Shown here: in pieces, positions 51,785-60,163 of the stretch
How positions within the stretch are numbered: the stretch's first letter is position 1
Layout of the letters: the number at the start of each line of letters is the position of its first letter
The notes under the pieces: model-generated
Told to the model about the DNA's origin: nothing
Databases searched by the model: none
What the model saw: the letters and a program-made list of their open reading frames with translations, nothing else
Assembly (NCBI RefSeq): GCF_000230895.2
Contig: NC_016604.1
Span: 5,642,001 to 5,706,000, forward strand
Length of the DNA: 64,000 nucleotides
Direction of reading: 5' to 3'
Source: Mycolicibacterium rhodesiae NBB3
Lineage (GTDB): Bacteria; Actinomycetota; Actinomycetes; Mycobacteriales; Mycobacteriaceae
Position numbers and translations under genes: made by a program

Positions 51785-54096
51785 CCGACAGGCGACGGGT
51801 CCGCATCTGCGTGCGCGGCGTTGTCCAGGGAGTGGGGTTCCGGCCGTTCGTCTACGCTTGCGCGGCCGCCTTCGGCCTGTCTGGATCCGTGCGCAATGAC
51901 AGTGCGGGCGCCGTGATCGAGGTGGAGGGCAGCACGGTCCAGATCGACGACTTTCTCACTCGCCTGCGCAACCGCCCGCCGCCCCTGGCCGTCGTCGAAT
52001 CGATCGAGACGCGCGATCTCGCCGTGGTCGGCGGCACCGGCTTCACCATCGCGCACACTTCGCGATCGGCCGGGGGGCGCACGTTGGCCTCGCCCGACGT
52101 GGCCATGTGTGCCGAATGCGCTGCGGAACAGCGCGATCCGACGAACAGACGCTACCGCCACGCATTCATCAACTGCACCAACTGCGGCCCGCGGTTCACA
52201 ATCATCGATGCGCTTCCCTACGACCGCACGTCGACGACCATGGCACCGTTTGCAATGTGCGCCGACTGCGCAGCCGAATACCACGATCCGCTCGACCGGC
52301 GATTCCACGCCCAACCCGTGTGCTGCCCGCGCTGCGGCCCCACAATGCGCTACCGAAGCAGCGACGGCGGCTCCGGCGAGGGCGAGGCTGCGCTTCGGCA
52401 GGCACGGCGACTGCTGAACGACGGCGGCATCCTCGCAGTCAAGGGAATCGGCGGATACCATCTTGCCTGCGATGCGGCCAACGCACGTGCGGTGACAGAG
52501 CTGCGCACGCGAAAACGGCGCGGCGACAAACCGTTCGCGGTGATGGTCGCCGACCTGGCTACCGCGCGGACCCTCGCCGAAGTCGATGCCGGGTCTGCAC
52601 ACCTAATGTCCGGCACGCAACGGCCGATCGTGCTGATGCCGCGCCGAGCGGGCGCCGCGGTGGCAGATGCGGTGGCCCCGCACAATCCCGACCTCGGCGT
52701 CATGCTCGCCTACACACCACTGCACGCGCTGCTCTTCGGATTGCCCGGCGACGAACACGGCCCGGCCGCACTCGTGATGACATCGGGCAATCTGGGTGGA
52801 GAGCCGATCTGCTTCACGGACAGCGATGCGCTGGAAAGGCTTTCGTTGCTGACCGACGGGTGGTTGACCCACGACCGGGAGATCCTGGTTCCGTGCGACG
52901 ACTCCGTCGTGCGGGCGGTCTACCTGGACAGCGCCGATGATCGCGCTCGCTACATCGAATTGCCGATCAGGCGCTCCCGGGGGTACGCGCCGTTGCCCGT
53001 GGCGCTACCCGTCGCGCTGCCACCGACCCTGGCGGTCGGCGCGGACCTGAAGAACACGCTGGCGGTGGCCGACGGGAAGTACGCGTGGCTCAGCCAGCAC
53101 ATCGGTGACATGGACGATCTCGCCACGCTATCGGCGTTCGATTCCGCGCGACACCACCTGCAGGCACTCACCGGCGTCGCACCGGATGTGCTGGTCGCCG
53201 ACGCCCATCCGCTGTACCGGTCGACGGCCTGGGCACACCGAAACGCGGGAGACAGGCCGGTCCGGACCGTTCAACATCACCACGCTCATATCGCCTCGGT
53301 CATGGCCGAACACGGTCTGGACGGGTCGCGGCCGGTTCTCGGATTCGCCTTCGACGGAACCGGTTACGGGCCCGACAATGCCGTGTGGGGAGGTGAGGTG
53401 CTGCTCGCCGACTACAAGGGCTACCGGCGGCTCGCGCACCTCAAGTATGTGCCACTGCCCGGCGGAGACGTCAGTGTCCTGCGACCCTACCGGATGGCAC
53501 TGGCTCACCTGTGGGCCGCAGAACTGCCCTGGGACACCGACCTCGCACCGGTCCGGGCATGCCCGGAAGACGAGCGGCGCGTGCTGGCCCACCAGCTCGA
53601 AACCGGCCTCGGGTGTACGCCCACATCCAGCTTCGGTCGACTGTTCGACACCGTCGCCGCGGTGGCCGGTGTCCGCCAGGTGGTGGCATACGAGGCCCAG
53701 GCGGCCATCGAACTGGAGGGGCTGTCCCGCGACACCGCCTGTGGCACAGCCACTTACCAGTTCGCCATCGACGTCGACCAGGAGCCGGCAACGATCGACG
53801 CGGCCCCCGTCATCGAGGCGGTCGTCGCCGACACCCGATCCGGCGTGGCCGCGGGTGTGGTCGGCGCCCGATTCCACCGGGCGGTGGCCGATCTGATCGT
53901 CCGACTGGCCACCACGGTGGTGGCCGACGCACCCACCGTTGCCTTGTCGGGCGGAGTCTTTCAGAACGCACTCCTGCTGCGCCTGGCTGTAACGGGTCTG
54001 CACAACCAGGGGTTCGACGTGCTCACCCACCGTCTGGTTCCGCCCAACGACGGCGGGATCGCACTGGGTCAGCTGTTGGTGGGGAACTCGCCATGA
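51781..54096 (+). CDS. hypF: Carbamoyltransferase HypF
   Basis: Makes carbamoyl-adenylate from carbamoyl phosphate and transfers the carbamoyl to the HypE C-terminal Cys; source of the CN ligands. The 771-residue protein has an acylphosphatase domain (VRGVVQGVGFRPFVYA), two zinc-finger repeats (CAECAAEQRDP ... NCTNCGPRF and CADCAAEYHDP ... CCPRCGP), a YrdC-like domain (GILAVKGIGGYHLACDA, LVMTSGNLGGEPI) and a Kae1-like domain (QHHHAHIASVMAEH, LSGGVFQNALL). ATG at 51781 overlaps the hypC stop. Confidence 0.96.
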   Translation: MTDRRRVRICVRGVVQGVGFRPFVYACAAAFGLSGSVRNDSAGAVIEVEGSTVQIDDFLTRLRNRPPPLAVVESIETRDLAVVGGTGFTIAHTSRSAGGRTLASPDVAMCAECAAEQRDPTNRRYRHAFINCTNCGPRFTIIDALPYDRTSTTMAPFAMCADCAAEYHDPLDRRFHAQPVCCPRCGPTMRYRSSDGGSGEGEAALRQARRLLNDGGILAVKGIGGYHLACDAANARAVTELRTRKRRGDKPFAVMVADLATARTLAEVDAGSAHLMSGTQRPIVLMPRRAGAAVADAVAPHNPDLGVMLAYTPLHALLFGLPGDEHGPAALVMTSGNLGGEPICFTDSDALERLSLLTDGWLTHDREILVPCDDSVVRAVYLDSADDRARYIELPIRRSRGYAPLPVALPVALPPTLAVGADLKNTLAVADGKYAWLSQHIGDMDDLATLSAFDSARHHLQALTGVAPDVLVADAHPLYRSTAWAHRNAGDRPVRTVQHHHAHIASVMAEHGLDGSRPVLGFAFDGTGYGPDNAVWGGEVLLADYKGYRRLAHLKYVPLPGGDVSVLRPYRMALAHLWAAELPWDTDLAPVRACPEDERRVLAHQLETGLGCTPTSSFGRLFDTVAAVAGVRQVVAYEAQAAIELEGLSRDTACGTATYQFAIDVDQEPATIDAAPVIEAVVADTRSGVAAGVVGARFHRAVADLIVRLATTVVADAPTVALSGGVFQNALLLRLAVTGLHNQGFDVLTHRLVPPNDGGIALGQLLVGNSP

Positions 54097-54112
54097 GGAA
54101 GGGAGGCCGCTG

Positions 54113-54430
54113 ATGTGCTTGGCGGTACCGGGAAAGATCGTCAGCATCGACGACCGTGACGGCACCCTGATGTCCGTCGTCGATTTCGGCGGAATCAGGA
54201 AGGACGTCTGCCTGGAGTACCTACCCGATGCGGAAGTCGGCCAATACGTGGTCGTCCATGTCGGTTTCGCGCTCCAGCGACTCGACGAGGAGTCCGCCAT
54301 GCGGACCCTCGCCGAATTCGAACACCTCGGGATCCTCGAGGAGGAGTTCTCCGATGGATTCGAAGTCGCCGCCCAACGGAGCGGCCTCGACAACCCCGAT
54401 GAACCCCGAAGATCTGAGGTGACGTCATGA
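54113..54430 (+). CDS. hypC: Hydrogenase assembly chaperone HypC (copy 2)
   Basis: A second, 105-residue HypC: MCLAVPGKIV with the reactive Cys2, FGGIRKDVCLEYLPDAEVG, YVVVHVGFALQRLDEESAMR. An acidic C-terminal tail of about 25 residues (EEEFSDGFEVAAQRSG) is added. It is clearly diverged from copy 1 and directly coupled to hypD (4-nt overlap), so this is probably the general HypD partner, while copy 1 may be specific for HhyL (inference). Confidence 0.92.
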   Translation: MCLAVPGKIVSIDDRDGTLMSVVDFGGIRKDVCLEYLPDAEVGQYVVVHVGFALQRLDEESAMRTLAEFEHLGILEEEFSDGFEVAAQRSGLDNPDEPRRSEVTS

Positions 54431-55527
54431 AATACCTGGATGAGTTCAGCGATCCCCAACTCGCCCGCCGCCTTGTCGACGAGATCAAAGCGGCGACCAG
54501 TCGACGGTGGTCGATCATGGAAGTATGCGGCGGACAGACACATTCGATCATCCGCCACGGCATCGATCAGCTGCTTCCCGACACCATCGAGATGATCCAC
54601 GGTCCCGGATGCCCCGTCTGTGTGACGCCGTTGGAGATCATCGACAAGGCGCTGGAGATCGCGTCGCGCCCCGAGGTGATCTTCTGTTCGTTCGGCGACA
54701 TGTTGCGGGTACCGGGAAGCGAAATGGATCTGTTCGGGGTCAAGAGCCGCGGAGGGGACGTTCGGGTGGTGTACTCGCCGCTGGATGCGCTCAAGATCGC
54801 GAAGGAGAACCCCGCCCAGCAGGTCGTGTTCTTCGGCATCGGTTTCGAGACCACCGCGCCCGCCAACGCGATGACCGTGTATCAGGCCAAACGGCTTGGT
54901 ATCGAGAATTTCTCACTTCTCGTTTCTCATGTGCTGGTGCCGCCTGCGATCTCGGCGATCATGGAGTCACCGACGTGCCGGGTGCAGGCCTTCCTGGCCG
55001 CCGGCCACGTCTGCACGGTGATGGGAACCGACGAGTATCCGCCGCTCTGCGACAAGTACGGTGTTCCGATCGTCGTCACGGGGTTCGAGCCACTGGACAT
55101 TCTCGAGGGCATTCGCCGCACGGTCCTTCAGCTCGAATCGGGCCGCCACGAACTGGAGAACGCGTATCCGCGGGCGGTGCAATCCGAAGGGAACGCCGTG
55201 GCGAAGGCGATGCTGCTCGACGTCTTCGACGTGACCGACCGTGGGTGGCGGGGCATCGGCACCATTCCCAGTAGCGGCTGGCGGCTGTCACCCGCCTATC
55301 GCGACTACGACGCGGAATATCGCTTCGCCGTGACCGACATTCATACCGAGGAGTCCTCGGTATGCCGTTCAGGTGAGGTGCTGCAGGGGCTGATCAAACC
55401 GCACGAGTGCGCGGCATTCGGCACGTTGTGCACACCGCGCAATCCGCTTGGCGCCACGATGGTCTCGTCAGAAGGAGCATGCGCGGCCTATTACCTGTAC
55501 CGGCGGTTGGAGGTGGTGAATGCCTGA
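54427..55527 (+). CDS. hypD: Hydrogenase formation protein HypD
   Basis: [4Fe-4S] scaffold protein on which, with HypC, the Fe(CN)2CO unit is built; 366 residues. Conserved motifs: MEVCGGQTHSIIRHGI, HGPGCPVCVTP, FCSFGDMLRVPGS, FGIGFETTAPANA, the GHVCTVMG strand, and cluster cysteines in the C-terminal SVCRSGEVLQGLIKP, ECAAFGTLCTPRNP and EGACAAYY segments. Overlaps hypC copy 2 by 4 nt and hypE by 8 nt. Confidence 0.96.
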   Translation: MKYLDEFSDPQLARRLVDEIKAATSRRWSIMEVCGGQTHSIIRHGIDQLLPDTIEMIHGPGCPVCVTPLEIIDKALEIASRPEVIFCSFGDMLRVPGSEMDLFGVKSRGGDVRVVYSPLDALKIAKENPAQQVVFFGIGFETTAPANAMTVYQAKRLGIENFSLLVSHVLVPPAISAIMESPTCRVQAFLAAGHVCTVMGTDEYPPLCDKYGVPIVVTGFEPLDILEGIRRTVLQLESGRHELENAYPRAVQSEGNAVAKAMLLDVFDVTDRGWRGIGTIPSSGWRLSPAYRDYDAEYRFAVTDIHTEESSVCRSGEVLQGLIKPHECAAFGTLCTPRNPLGATMVSSEGACAAYYLYRRLEVVNA

Positions 55528-56599
55528 TACGCCCGCGGAGGCCGACACCGCGATCGATATGGAGTCGTGGGTGTGTCCGGCGCCGCTGCGGGACTCACCG
55601 AACATCGTGATGGGCCACGGTGGTGGCGGTGCGATGTCGGCGGAACTGATCGAGCATCTTTTCCTGCCGGCGTTCGGGCGCGCCGCGGAAGCGGGCATGG
55701 GCGATTCCGCGGTACTCGATGTAGGCAACGTCCGTCTCGCCTTCTCGACCGATTCCTTCGTCGTGAAGCCGCTGAGCTTCCCCGGCGGCACGATCGGCGA
55801 TCTCGCGGTCAACGGCACGGTCAACGATCTGGCGATGGCGGGCGCGCGGCCACTGGTGATGTCGACGGCCTTCATCCTGGAGGAGGGAACATCCCTCGAT
55901 GACCTCGCCCGGGTGGCCCAGGCAGTCGGAACCGCGGCGATGGCGGCCGGCGTGAAGCTGGTGACCGGCGACACCAAGGTCGTAGACGCCGGCCACGGCG
56001 ACGGCGTCTACATCAACACCGCAGGCATCGGCCTGATCGACGAGCGCGCCGACATCCGGCCGCAGCGTGCCACCGAGGGTGACGTGGTGATCGTCAGCGG
56101 CGACATCGGAGTGCACGGCGTCGCGGTGATGAGTTGCCGGGAGGGACTGGAATTCGGCACCACCGTCGCGAGCGACACCGCGCCCCTGCACGGGCTGGTC
56201 GCCGCGATGATCGACACGGGCGCCGACATCCACGCGCTTCGCGATCCGACGCGGGGTGGCGTCGCGGCGACCCTCAACGAGATCGCCAAGACCGCCGACG
56301 TCGGAATCTCGCTGGACGAACGCACCTTCCCGATCCCAGCCGAAGTACGCGACGCCTGCGGGCTGCTGGGCCTCGACCCCCTCTATGTCGCCAATGAGGG
56401 CAAGCTGCTCGCGTTCGTCGCACCCACGGAAGCCGATCGCGTTCTCACCGCCATGCGCGCGCATCCGCTCGGCGCCCATGCGACGGTGATCGGCCGCTGC
56501 GTCGCCGAACACCCGAAGATGGTCTCCGCGAAGACCGCGCTGGGGGGCACCCGCGTCGTTGACCTGCCAATAGGTGAACAATTGCCGCGGATCTGCTGA
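55520..56599 (+). CDS. hypE: Hydrogenase maturation protein HypE
   Basis: PurM-fold ATPase that dehydrates the S-carbamoyl on its C-terminal Cys to thiocyanate, the CN donor. The 359-residue protein ends PRIC as required. Motifs: MGHGGGGAMSAELIEH, FSTDSFVVKPLSFPGG, IGDLAVNGTVNDLAMAGARP, KLVTGDTKVV, RDPTRGGVAATLNE. N-terminal extension of about 25 residues precedes the core. Confidence 0.96.
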   Translation: MPDTPAEADTAIDMESWVCPAPLRDSPNIVMGHGGGGAMSAELIEHLFLPAFGRAAEAGMGDSAVLDVGNVRLAFSTDSFVVKPLSFPGGTIGDLAVNGTVNDLAMAGARPLVMSTAFILEEGTSLDDLARVAQAVGTAAMAAGVKLVTGDTKVVDAGHGDGVYINTAGIGLIDERADIRPQRATEGDVVIVSGDIGVHGVAVMSCREGLEFGTTVASDTAPLHGLVAAMIDTGADIHALRDPTRGGVAATLNEIAKTADVGISLDERTFPIPAEVRDACGLLGLDPLYVANEGKLLAFVAPTEADRVLTAMRAHPLGAHATVIGRCVAEHPKMVSAKTALGGTRVVDLPIGEQLPRIC

Positions 56600-57301
56600 A
56601 TGAGCGGCGACGAGCTCTTCGCCCGCTTCGCATATCCGCCGAACGAACTGGGGTATTGCGGACCCGCCGACGCCGCTCATGCCGAACTGGCCTCGCATGC
56701 ACGGGAGTTCGATGGTGCATGGCCCTATCTCAAGACACTCGCGGACGCTGCGGGCGTGGCGGATCCGCTCGACGACGATGTCGTACGCAGTTACTGGGTA
56801 GGCGGGCGACTGCTGGACAAGGTGGATTCCGGCGAGTTGGTCACCAGGCTCCGCCGGTCATTCGCGGGCCAAGTCACCGGCCTACTGAACGACCTGCCCG
56901 CCTCCGCGCCCACCTTGGCTCACCACAGTTTTCATGTCTTCGTCGTCTACCCGTGGGTCCGTTTCCTCGACCGTGACCCGACGACGCCGCTGCGCGTCAT
57001 GCAAGACTGCCGGATCCGGTGGGGAACCGTCGAGTCCATCGATGGCGAGCACGCCGAGATCGTTTCCAGAAGATTGACAATGAAAGACGCCATGCTCACC
57101 CTCGGCGACCCCGAGATCGAACGCGTGCATTGGAGCAAGGCCGGAGAATCGCTGGCGCCCGTGCCGGTACGCGGCCAAACGGTCTGCGCGCATTGGGACT
57201 GGGTGTGCGGAGCATTGAGCGACTCAGACGCAGAGGCCCTCGAGTCCGCGACACGGTCGACTCTCGACCTGGTCAACTCCGTCCGGACAAATCACCACTG
57301 A
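56600..57301 (+). CDS. DUF6390 family protein, hydrogenase-linked
   Basis: A 233-residue soluble protein starting MSGDELFARFAYPPNELGYC, then AWPYLKTLADAAGVADPLDD, SYWVGGRLLDKVDSGEL, HHSFHVFVVYPWVRFLDRDP, RIRWGTVESIDGEHAEIVSR and AHWDWVCGALSDSDAEAL. Matches DUF6390, which occurs at the end of hyp operons; function unknown. It begins directly after the hypE stop with no gap and overlaps convergent DUF3046 by 10 nt. Confidence 0.85.
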   Translation: MSGDELFARFAYPPNELGYCGPADAAHAELASHAREFDGAWPYLKTLADAAGVADPLDDDVVRSYWVGGRLLDKVDSGELVTRLRRSFAGQVTGLLNDLPASAPTLAHHSFHVFVVYPWVRFLDRDPTTPLRVMQDCRIRWGTVESIDGEHAEIVSRRLTMKDAMLTLGDPEIERVHWSKAGESLAPVPVRGQTVCAHWDWVCGALSDSDAEALESATRSTLDLVNSVRTNHH

Positions 57302-57486
57302 TCGCGTGGGACGTCGAAGTCCGCGCACAGCGCTCGCCACACGTCGCGCGGGTCCACCCCGTCCTCGATGGCCTGCACCGCAGTGCGCCCGTCGAGCCGC
57401 GTGAGCACATGGTCGACCAGCAGCGACCCGCCGCGCACCGACCCGAACTGACCTTCGACGAGATCGTGGAATTCCGTCAACCGCAC
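57292..57486 (-). CDS. DUF3046 protein (Rv2738c type)
   Basis: A 64-residue protein (MRLTEFHDLVEGQFG ... HVLTRLDGRTAVQAIEDG ... CADFDVPRDQW), three predicted helices. In M. tuberculosis the same gene lies immediately upstream of recA; here the hydrogenase operon separates them. Function unknown. Confidence 0.92.
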   Translation of the reverse strand: MRLTEFHDLVEGQFGSVRGGSLLVDHVLTRLDGRTAVQAIEDGVDPRDVWRALCADFDVPRDQW

Positions 57487-57495
57487 GCGCCCAAC

Positions 57496-58722
57496 CTACG
57501 CCGACGCCGCCACCGCTTCATGGCACACCCGTACCGGATCGTCGACATCCGCCAGGGTCGCCCCTGCCCGCCGCGCCGCCTCCCGGTAGTCCGGTGACGA
57601 CAACACCTCCCGCACCGCACCCGATAACGCCTCCGCGGTGAGTGGTCGTACGAGTTGCGCACTGCCTTGGCGCACAACGCGATTGGAGATCTCCCACTGG
57701 TCGCCGCCGCCGGGCACCACCACCAGCGGGACTCCGGCGAGCAGCGTCTTGGACACGATGCCGTGTCCGCCGCCGCAGATCATCACGTCGGCTTTCGACA
57801 ACAGCTCGTCCTGGCGGCCCAGCCCGACCGCCGCCCACGGCGGCAGTGGCCGGATCGCCGCCCCCGGCGGCAGTGGCCGGATCGCCGCCCCCGGCGGCAG
57901 TGGCCCGGCGGGGCCGTCCAGCCGCGACACCACGACCCGCGACCCTTCCGGGAGCACCTCCCCGGGCCTCAGCGAGTCCAGTGCCACCTCGGCGAGGCCA
58001 CGGGCACCGGTGTGAGCCGTCGACGGGGCGACGACCACCACCGGACCGGAGCCTGCGGGAATCTGAAGCGTCGACGACGTCGGTTCGAAGTGCAGCGGCC
58101 CCACGATCACGGCCTCCGACGGCCAGTCCGGCCGCGGCACCTCCAGTGCAGGCAGGGTCGCGACCAACCGTCGAAGCGGACCGGGATCGACTGCAGGCAA
58201 ACCGATCCCGGCACGAGCCGCAGCACGCTGGCGCAGACCTTCCCGCCACGACCGGGCGGACATCGCCCGCAGCACCGCGTCGCGGATCCTGCCGCGGACA
58301 CCCGTGCCCGGCGCCAACCCGCTGCCGATCGGCGGCAGCCCTTTCGACGGCCGATACAGCGGCTGAGGGTTCAGTTCGATCCACGGCAGACCGAGCAACT
58401 CGGCCGCGAAGCCGCCGGCGACGGTGATGACATCCGACACCACCAGGTCGGGCGCCAGCTGCGCGATTCGAGGCGCGTTGAGCACCGCCATCCGCGCGGC
58501 GCGCCGATTGATCTTCTCTCCGGCATCGGTATCGTCGTCGTCCTCGGTCACATCCAGACCGAGGAGTTCCATCGCACCAAGGCCGGCTTCTTCCGCCGTG
58601 TCCAGCCACCGGGTGCCCGTCAAAACAGTCGGCGAATCCCCGTTGGCCAGGAACCGAAGACCCAGCGCAATGGCTGGAAAGGCGTGCCCGGGATCGGGTC
58701 CGGCAACGACCGCGACGCGCAT
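57496..58722 (-). CDS. GT1-type glycosyltransferase (Rv2739c type)
   Basis: A 408-residue GT-B enzyme, MGT/UGT-like: N-terminal MRVAVVAGPDPGHAFPAIAL, central acceptor domain, and C-terminal donor site KADVMICGGGHGIVSKTLLA ... LVVVPGGGDQWEISNRVV, the usual H-x7-E/Q-N region of nucleotide-sugar binding. Sugar and acceptor unknown. A 9-residue unit (LPPGAAIRP) is tandemly repeated about residues 275-300, where M. tuberculosis has one copy by recollection. ATG at 58722 matches that homolog; ATG at 58734 is possible. Confidence 0.88.
   Translation of the reverse strand: MRVAVVAGPDPGHAFPAIALGLRFLANGDSPTVLTGTRWLDTAEEAGLGAMELLGLDVTEDDDDTDAGEKINRRAARMAVLNAPRIAQLAPDLVVSDVITVAGGFAAELLGLPWIELNPQPLYRPSKGLPPIGSGLAPGTGVRGRIRDAVLRAMSARSWREGLRQRAAARAGIGLPAVDPGPLRRLVATLPALEVPRPDWPSEAVIVGPLHFEPTSSTLQIPAGSGPVVVVAPSTAHTGARGLAEVALDSLRPGEVLPEGSRVVVSRLDGPAGPLPPGAAIRPLPPGAAIRPLPPWAAVGLGRQDELLSKADVMICGGGHGIVSKTLLAGVPLVVVPGGGDQWEISNRVVRQGSAQLVRPLTAEALSGAVREVLSSPDYREAARRAGATLADVDDPVRVCHEAVAASA
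57839..57905. repeat. 27-bp in-frame tandem repeat inside the glycosyltransferase gene
   Basis: Two identical 27-bp units (57839-57865, 57866-57892) plus a partial third (to about 57905), coding for 9-residue repeats; a coding minisatellite. Confidence 0.9.
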
Positions 58723-58763
58723 TGGGCCTACCATGCCACAGCGTCGGGCCATAGGCTGAGGAC

Positions 58764-59204
58764 ATGACCGACCAGGCTGCTCCGACGCGACCCGACCTCG
58801 ACAACGTCCGTGCGGTGGAGACGTTCCTCTACGCGATGCAGGACGAGGACTTCGATACCGTAGACCGCTTGATGGCGGACAACATCGAATGGCAGAACGT
58901 CGGGTTCCCCACCATTCGCGGCCGTCAGCGCATCGTCGGCATGATGCGTCGGGGCGAAGGCCGCCTGGGATTCGAGGTGAAGATCCACCGGATCGCCGCC
59001 GAGGGCAATGCGGTGCTGACCGAGCGGACCGACGCATTGGTGTTCGGACCGCTGCGCCTGCAGTTCTGGGTGTGCGGCGTCTTCGAGGTGCACGCAGGCC
59101 GAATCACCTTGTGGCGGGACTATTTCGACGCGCTCGACTTCGTGAAGGCGACCGTGCGGGGAATCGCTGCGACAGTCTTCCCGTCACTGCGCGCCACGAT
59201 GTAG
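58764..59204 (+). CDS. ephG: Limonene-1,2-epoxide hydrolase family enzyme EphG
   Basis: A 146-residue SnoaL-like cone-fold protein. Core: NVRAVETFLYAMQDEDFDTV, NIEWQNVGFPTIRGRQRI, VLTERTDALVFGPLRLQFWV and RITLWRDYFDALDF, where Asp/Arg/Asp of the LEH catalytic set (D in TERTD, R and D in WRDYFD) are visible. Rv2740 (EphG) hydrolyses lipid/sterol epoxides. A -10-like TAGGCT 6 nt before the ATG suggests a leaderless mRNA; divergent from the glycosyltransferase. Confidence 0.92.
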   Translation: MTDQAAPTRPDLDNVRAVETFLYAMQDEDFDTVDRLMADNIEWQNVGFPTIRGRQRIVGMMRRGEGRLGFEVKIHRIAAEGNAVLTERTDALVFGPLRLQFWVCGVFEVHAGRITLWRDYFDALDFVKATVRGIAATVFPSLRATM

Positions 59205-59210
59205 GGGCAG

Positions 59211-59419
59211 TCAGCCTGCCGATGCGACGGCCGCGTCCTTCCTCGGGTCGCGCCGCCCTTCCCTGTAGAGGAAGCGCGAACGGAAACCGGGGTGGCTGAC
59301 CATGTCCAGCACCCTGAGTCCAACTCCCGCGACCGCAGGCTTACCGACCAGTTGGTGGAAGTAGCGGCCGCACCTGCCGGGCCCCTACCCGCGATCACCA
59401 GGTCATACCGTTGCGTCAT
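59211..59419 (-). pseudogene. Internally deleted remnant of an FAD-dependent oxidoreductase
   Basis: From ATG at 59419 the first residues read MTQRYDLVIAGRGPAG, a dinucleotide-binding N-terminus as in geranylgeranyl-reductase-like flavoproteins. This frame then fails, and another frame ending in TGA at 59211 reads RYFHQLVGKPAVAG then LDMVSHPGFRSRFLYREGR, resembling a short C-terminus. The rest of the protein is missing. The remaining 120 bp up to 59539 hold nothing I recognise. Confidence 0.45.
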
Positions 59420-59539
59420 TCGAACTCAAAACACCCTCGCTCTCATTCGACGGTGTTGCGGCGGGACGCACCAAGGGAACGAGATGCGTTTTCGGTCACA
59501 GTTGCGTCATCAACCCATCCGCCGGCTCGGTGGCGGCGA

Positions 59540-60163
59540 ATGCCAAGCGTGAATGTGACCAGAGACCTTCGCGGCGGTGTGCTGGTGCTGCCGGGCGGCC
59601 GACCCCGGGATACGTCACCATCGCGGGGGTGGCAGCTGGCGAATCAGCGGATGCTGTGGCTGGCGACCTCGCTGCGCTACGAGCTCGGGAGTTCGGTCAG
59701 GGTGCAGCGCGTGCAGTATCGGACCCGGGGATGGAACAGCCCTCGGCTGGACGCCGTTCGCGACGCCGAATCCGCGCTGGCGCGGCTGCAACGCGACATC
59801 GGCTCGTCACCCGTCGTGTTGGTCGGCCACTCGATGGGCGCTCGCGTCGCGGCGCATCTGTCGGGAAGCGACGGCGTCGTCGGAGTCGTCGCGCTGGCGC
59901 CGTGGTGGCCCCACAACGATGCCGAGTTGGTGCCTGCCGGTCGCCGGCTGCTGACGCTGCACGGCACCGCCGACACCTGGACAGATCCACGCGCGTCATC
60001 GACTCAGACGCGCTGGGCCAGTGACCGTGGTGTTGACGCGCGATGGGTCGGCCTGCCCAATTCCGGCCACTATCTGCTCCGCGACTTCCGGCGGTGGCAT
60101 CGGTTGACCGCGGAATTCGTCGCAGAACAGCTGTGCGTGAGCGAGGCAAGGCCCGGCGACTAG
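59540..60163 (+). CDS. Small alpha/beta-hydrolase
   Basis: A 207-residue dienelactone-hydrolase/serine-hydrolase-like protein: GGVLVLPGGRPRDTSPSRGW, nucleophile elbow VGHSMGAR, acid in LHGTADTWTD and His in PNSGHYLLRD. It lacks a cap domain. Substrate unknown. Start uncertain: ATG at 59540 or a GTG 9 nt on. Its stop is shared with convergent pspM (CTAG). Confidence 0.82.
   Translation: MPSVNVTRDLRGGVLVLPGGRPRDTSPSRGWQLANQRMLWLATSLRYELGSSVRVQRVQYRTRGWNSPRLDAVRDAESALARLQRDIGSSPVVLVGHSMGARVAAHLSGSDGVVGVVALAPWWPHNDAELVPAGRRLLTLHGTADTWTDPRASSTQTRWASDRGVDARWVGLPNSGHYLLRDFRRWHRLTAEFVAEQLCVSEARPGD

Noticed and set aside
53128..54600. 490-codon minus-strand open frame inside hypF/hypC/hypD
   Set aside because: It is the mirror of strongly conserved Hyp genes; composition (Arg/Gly/Val-poor structure, no motifs) is that of a GC-rich shadow frame.
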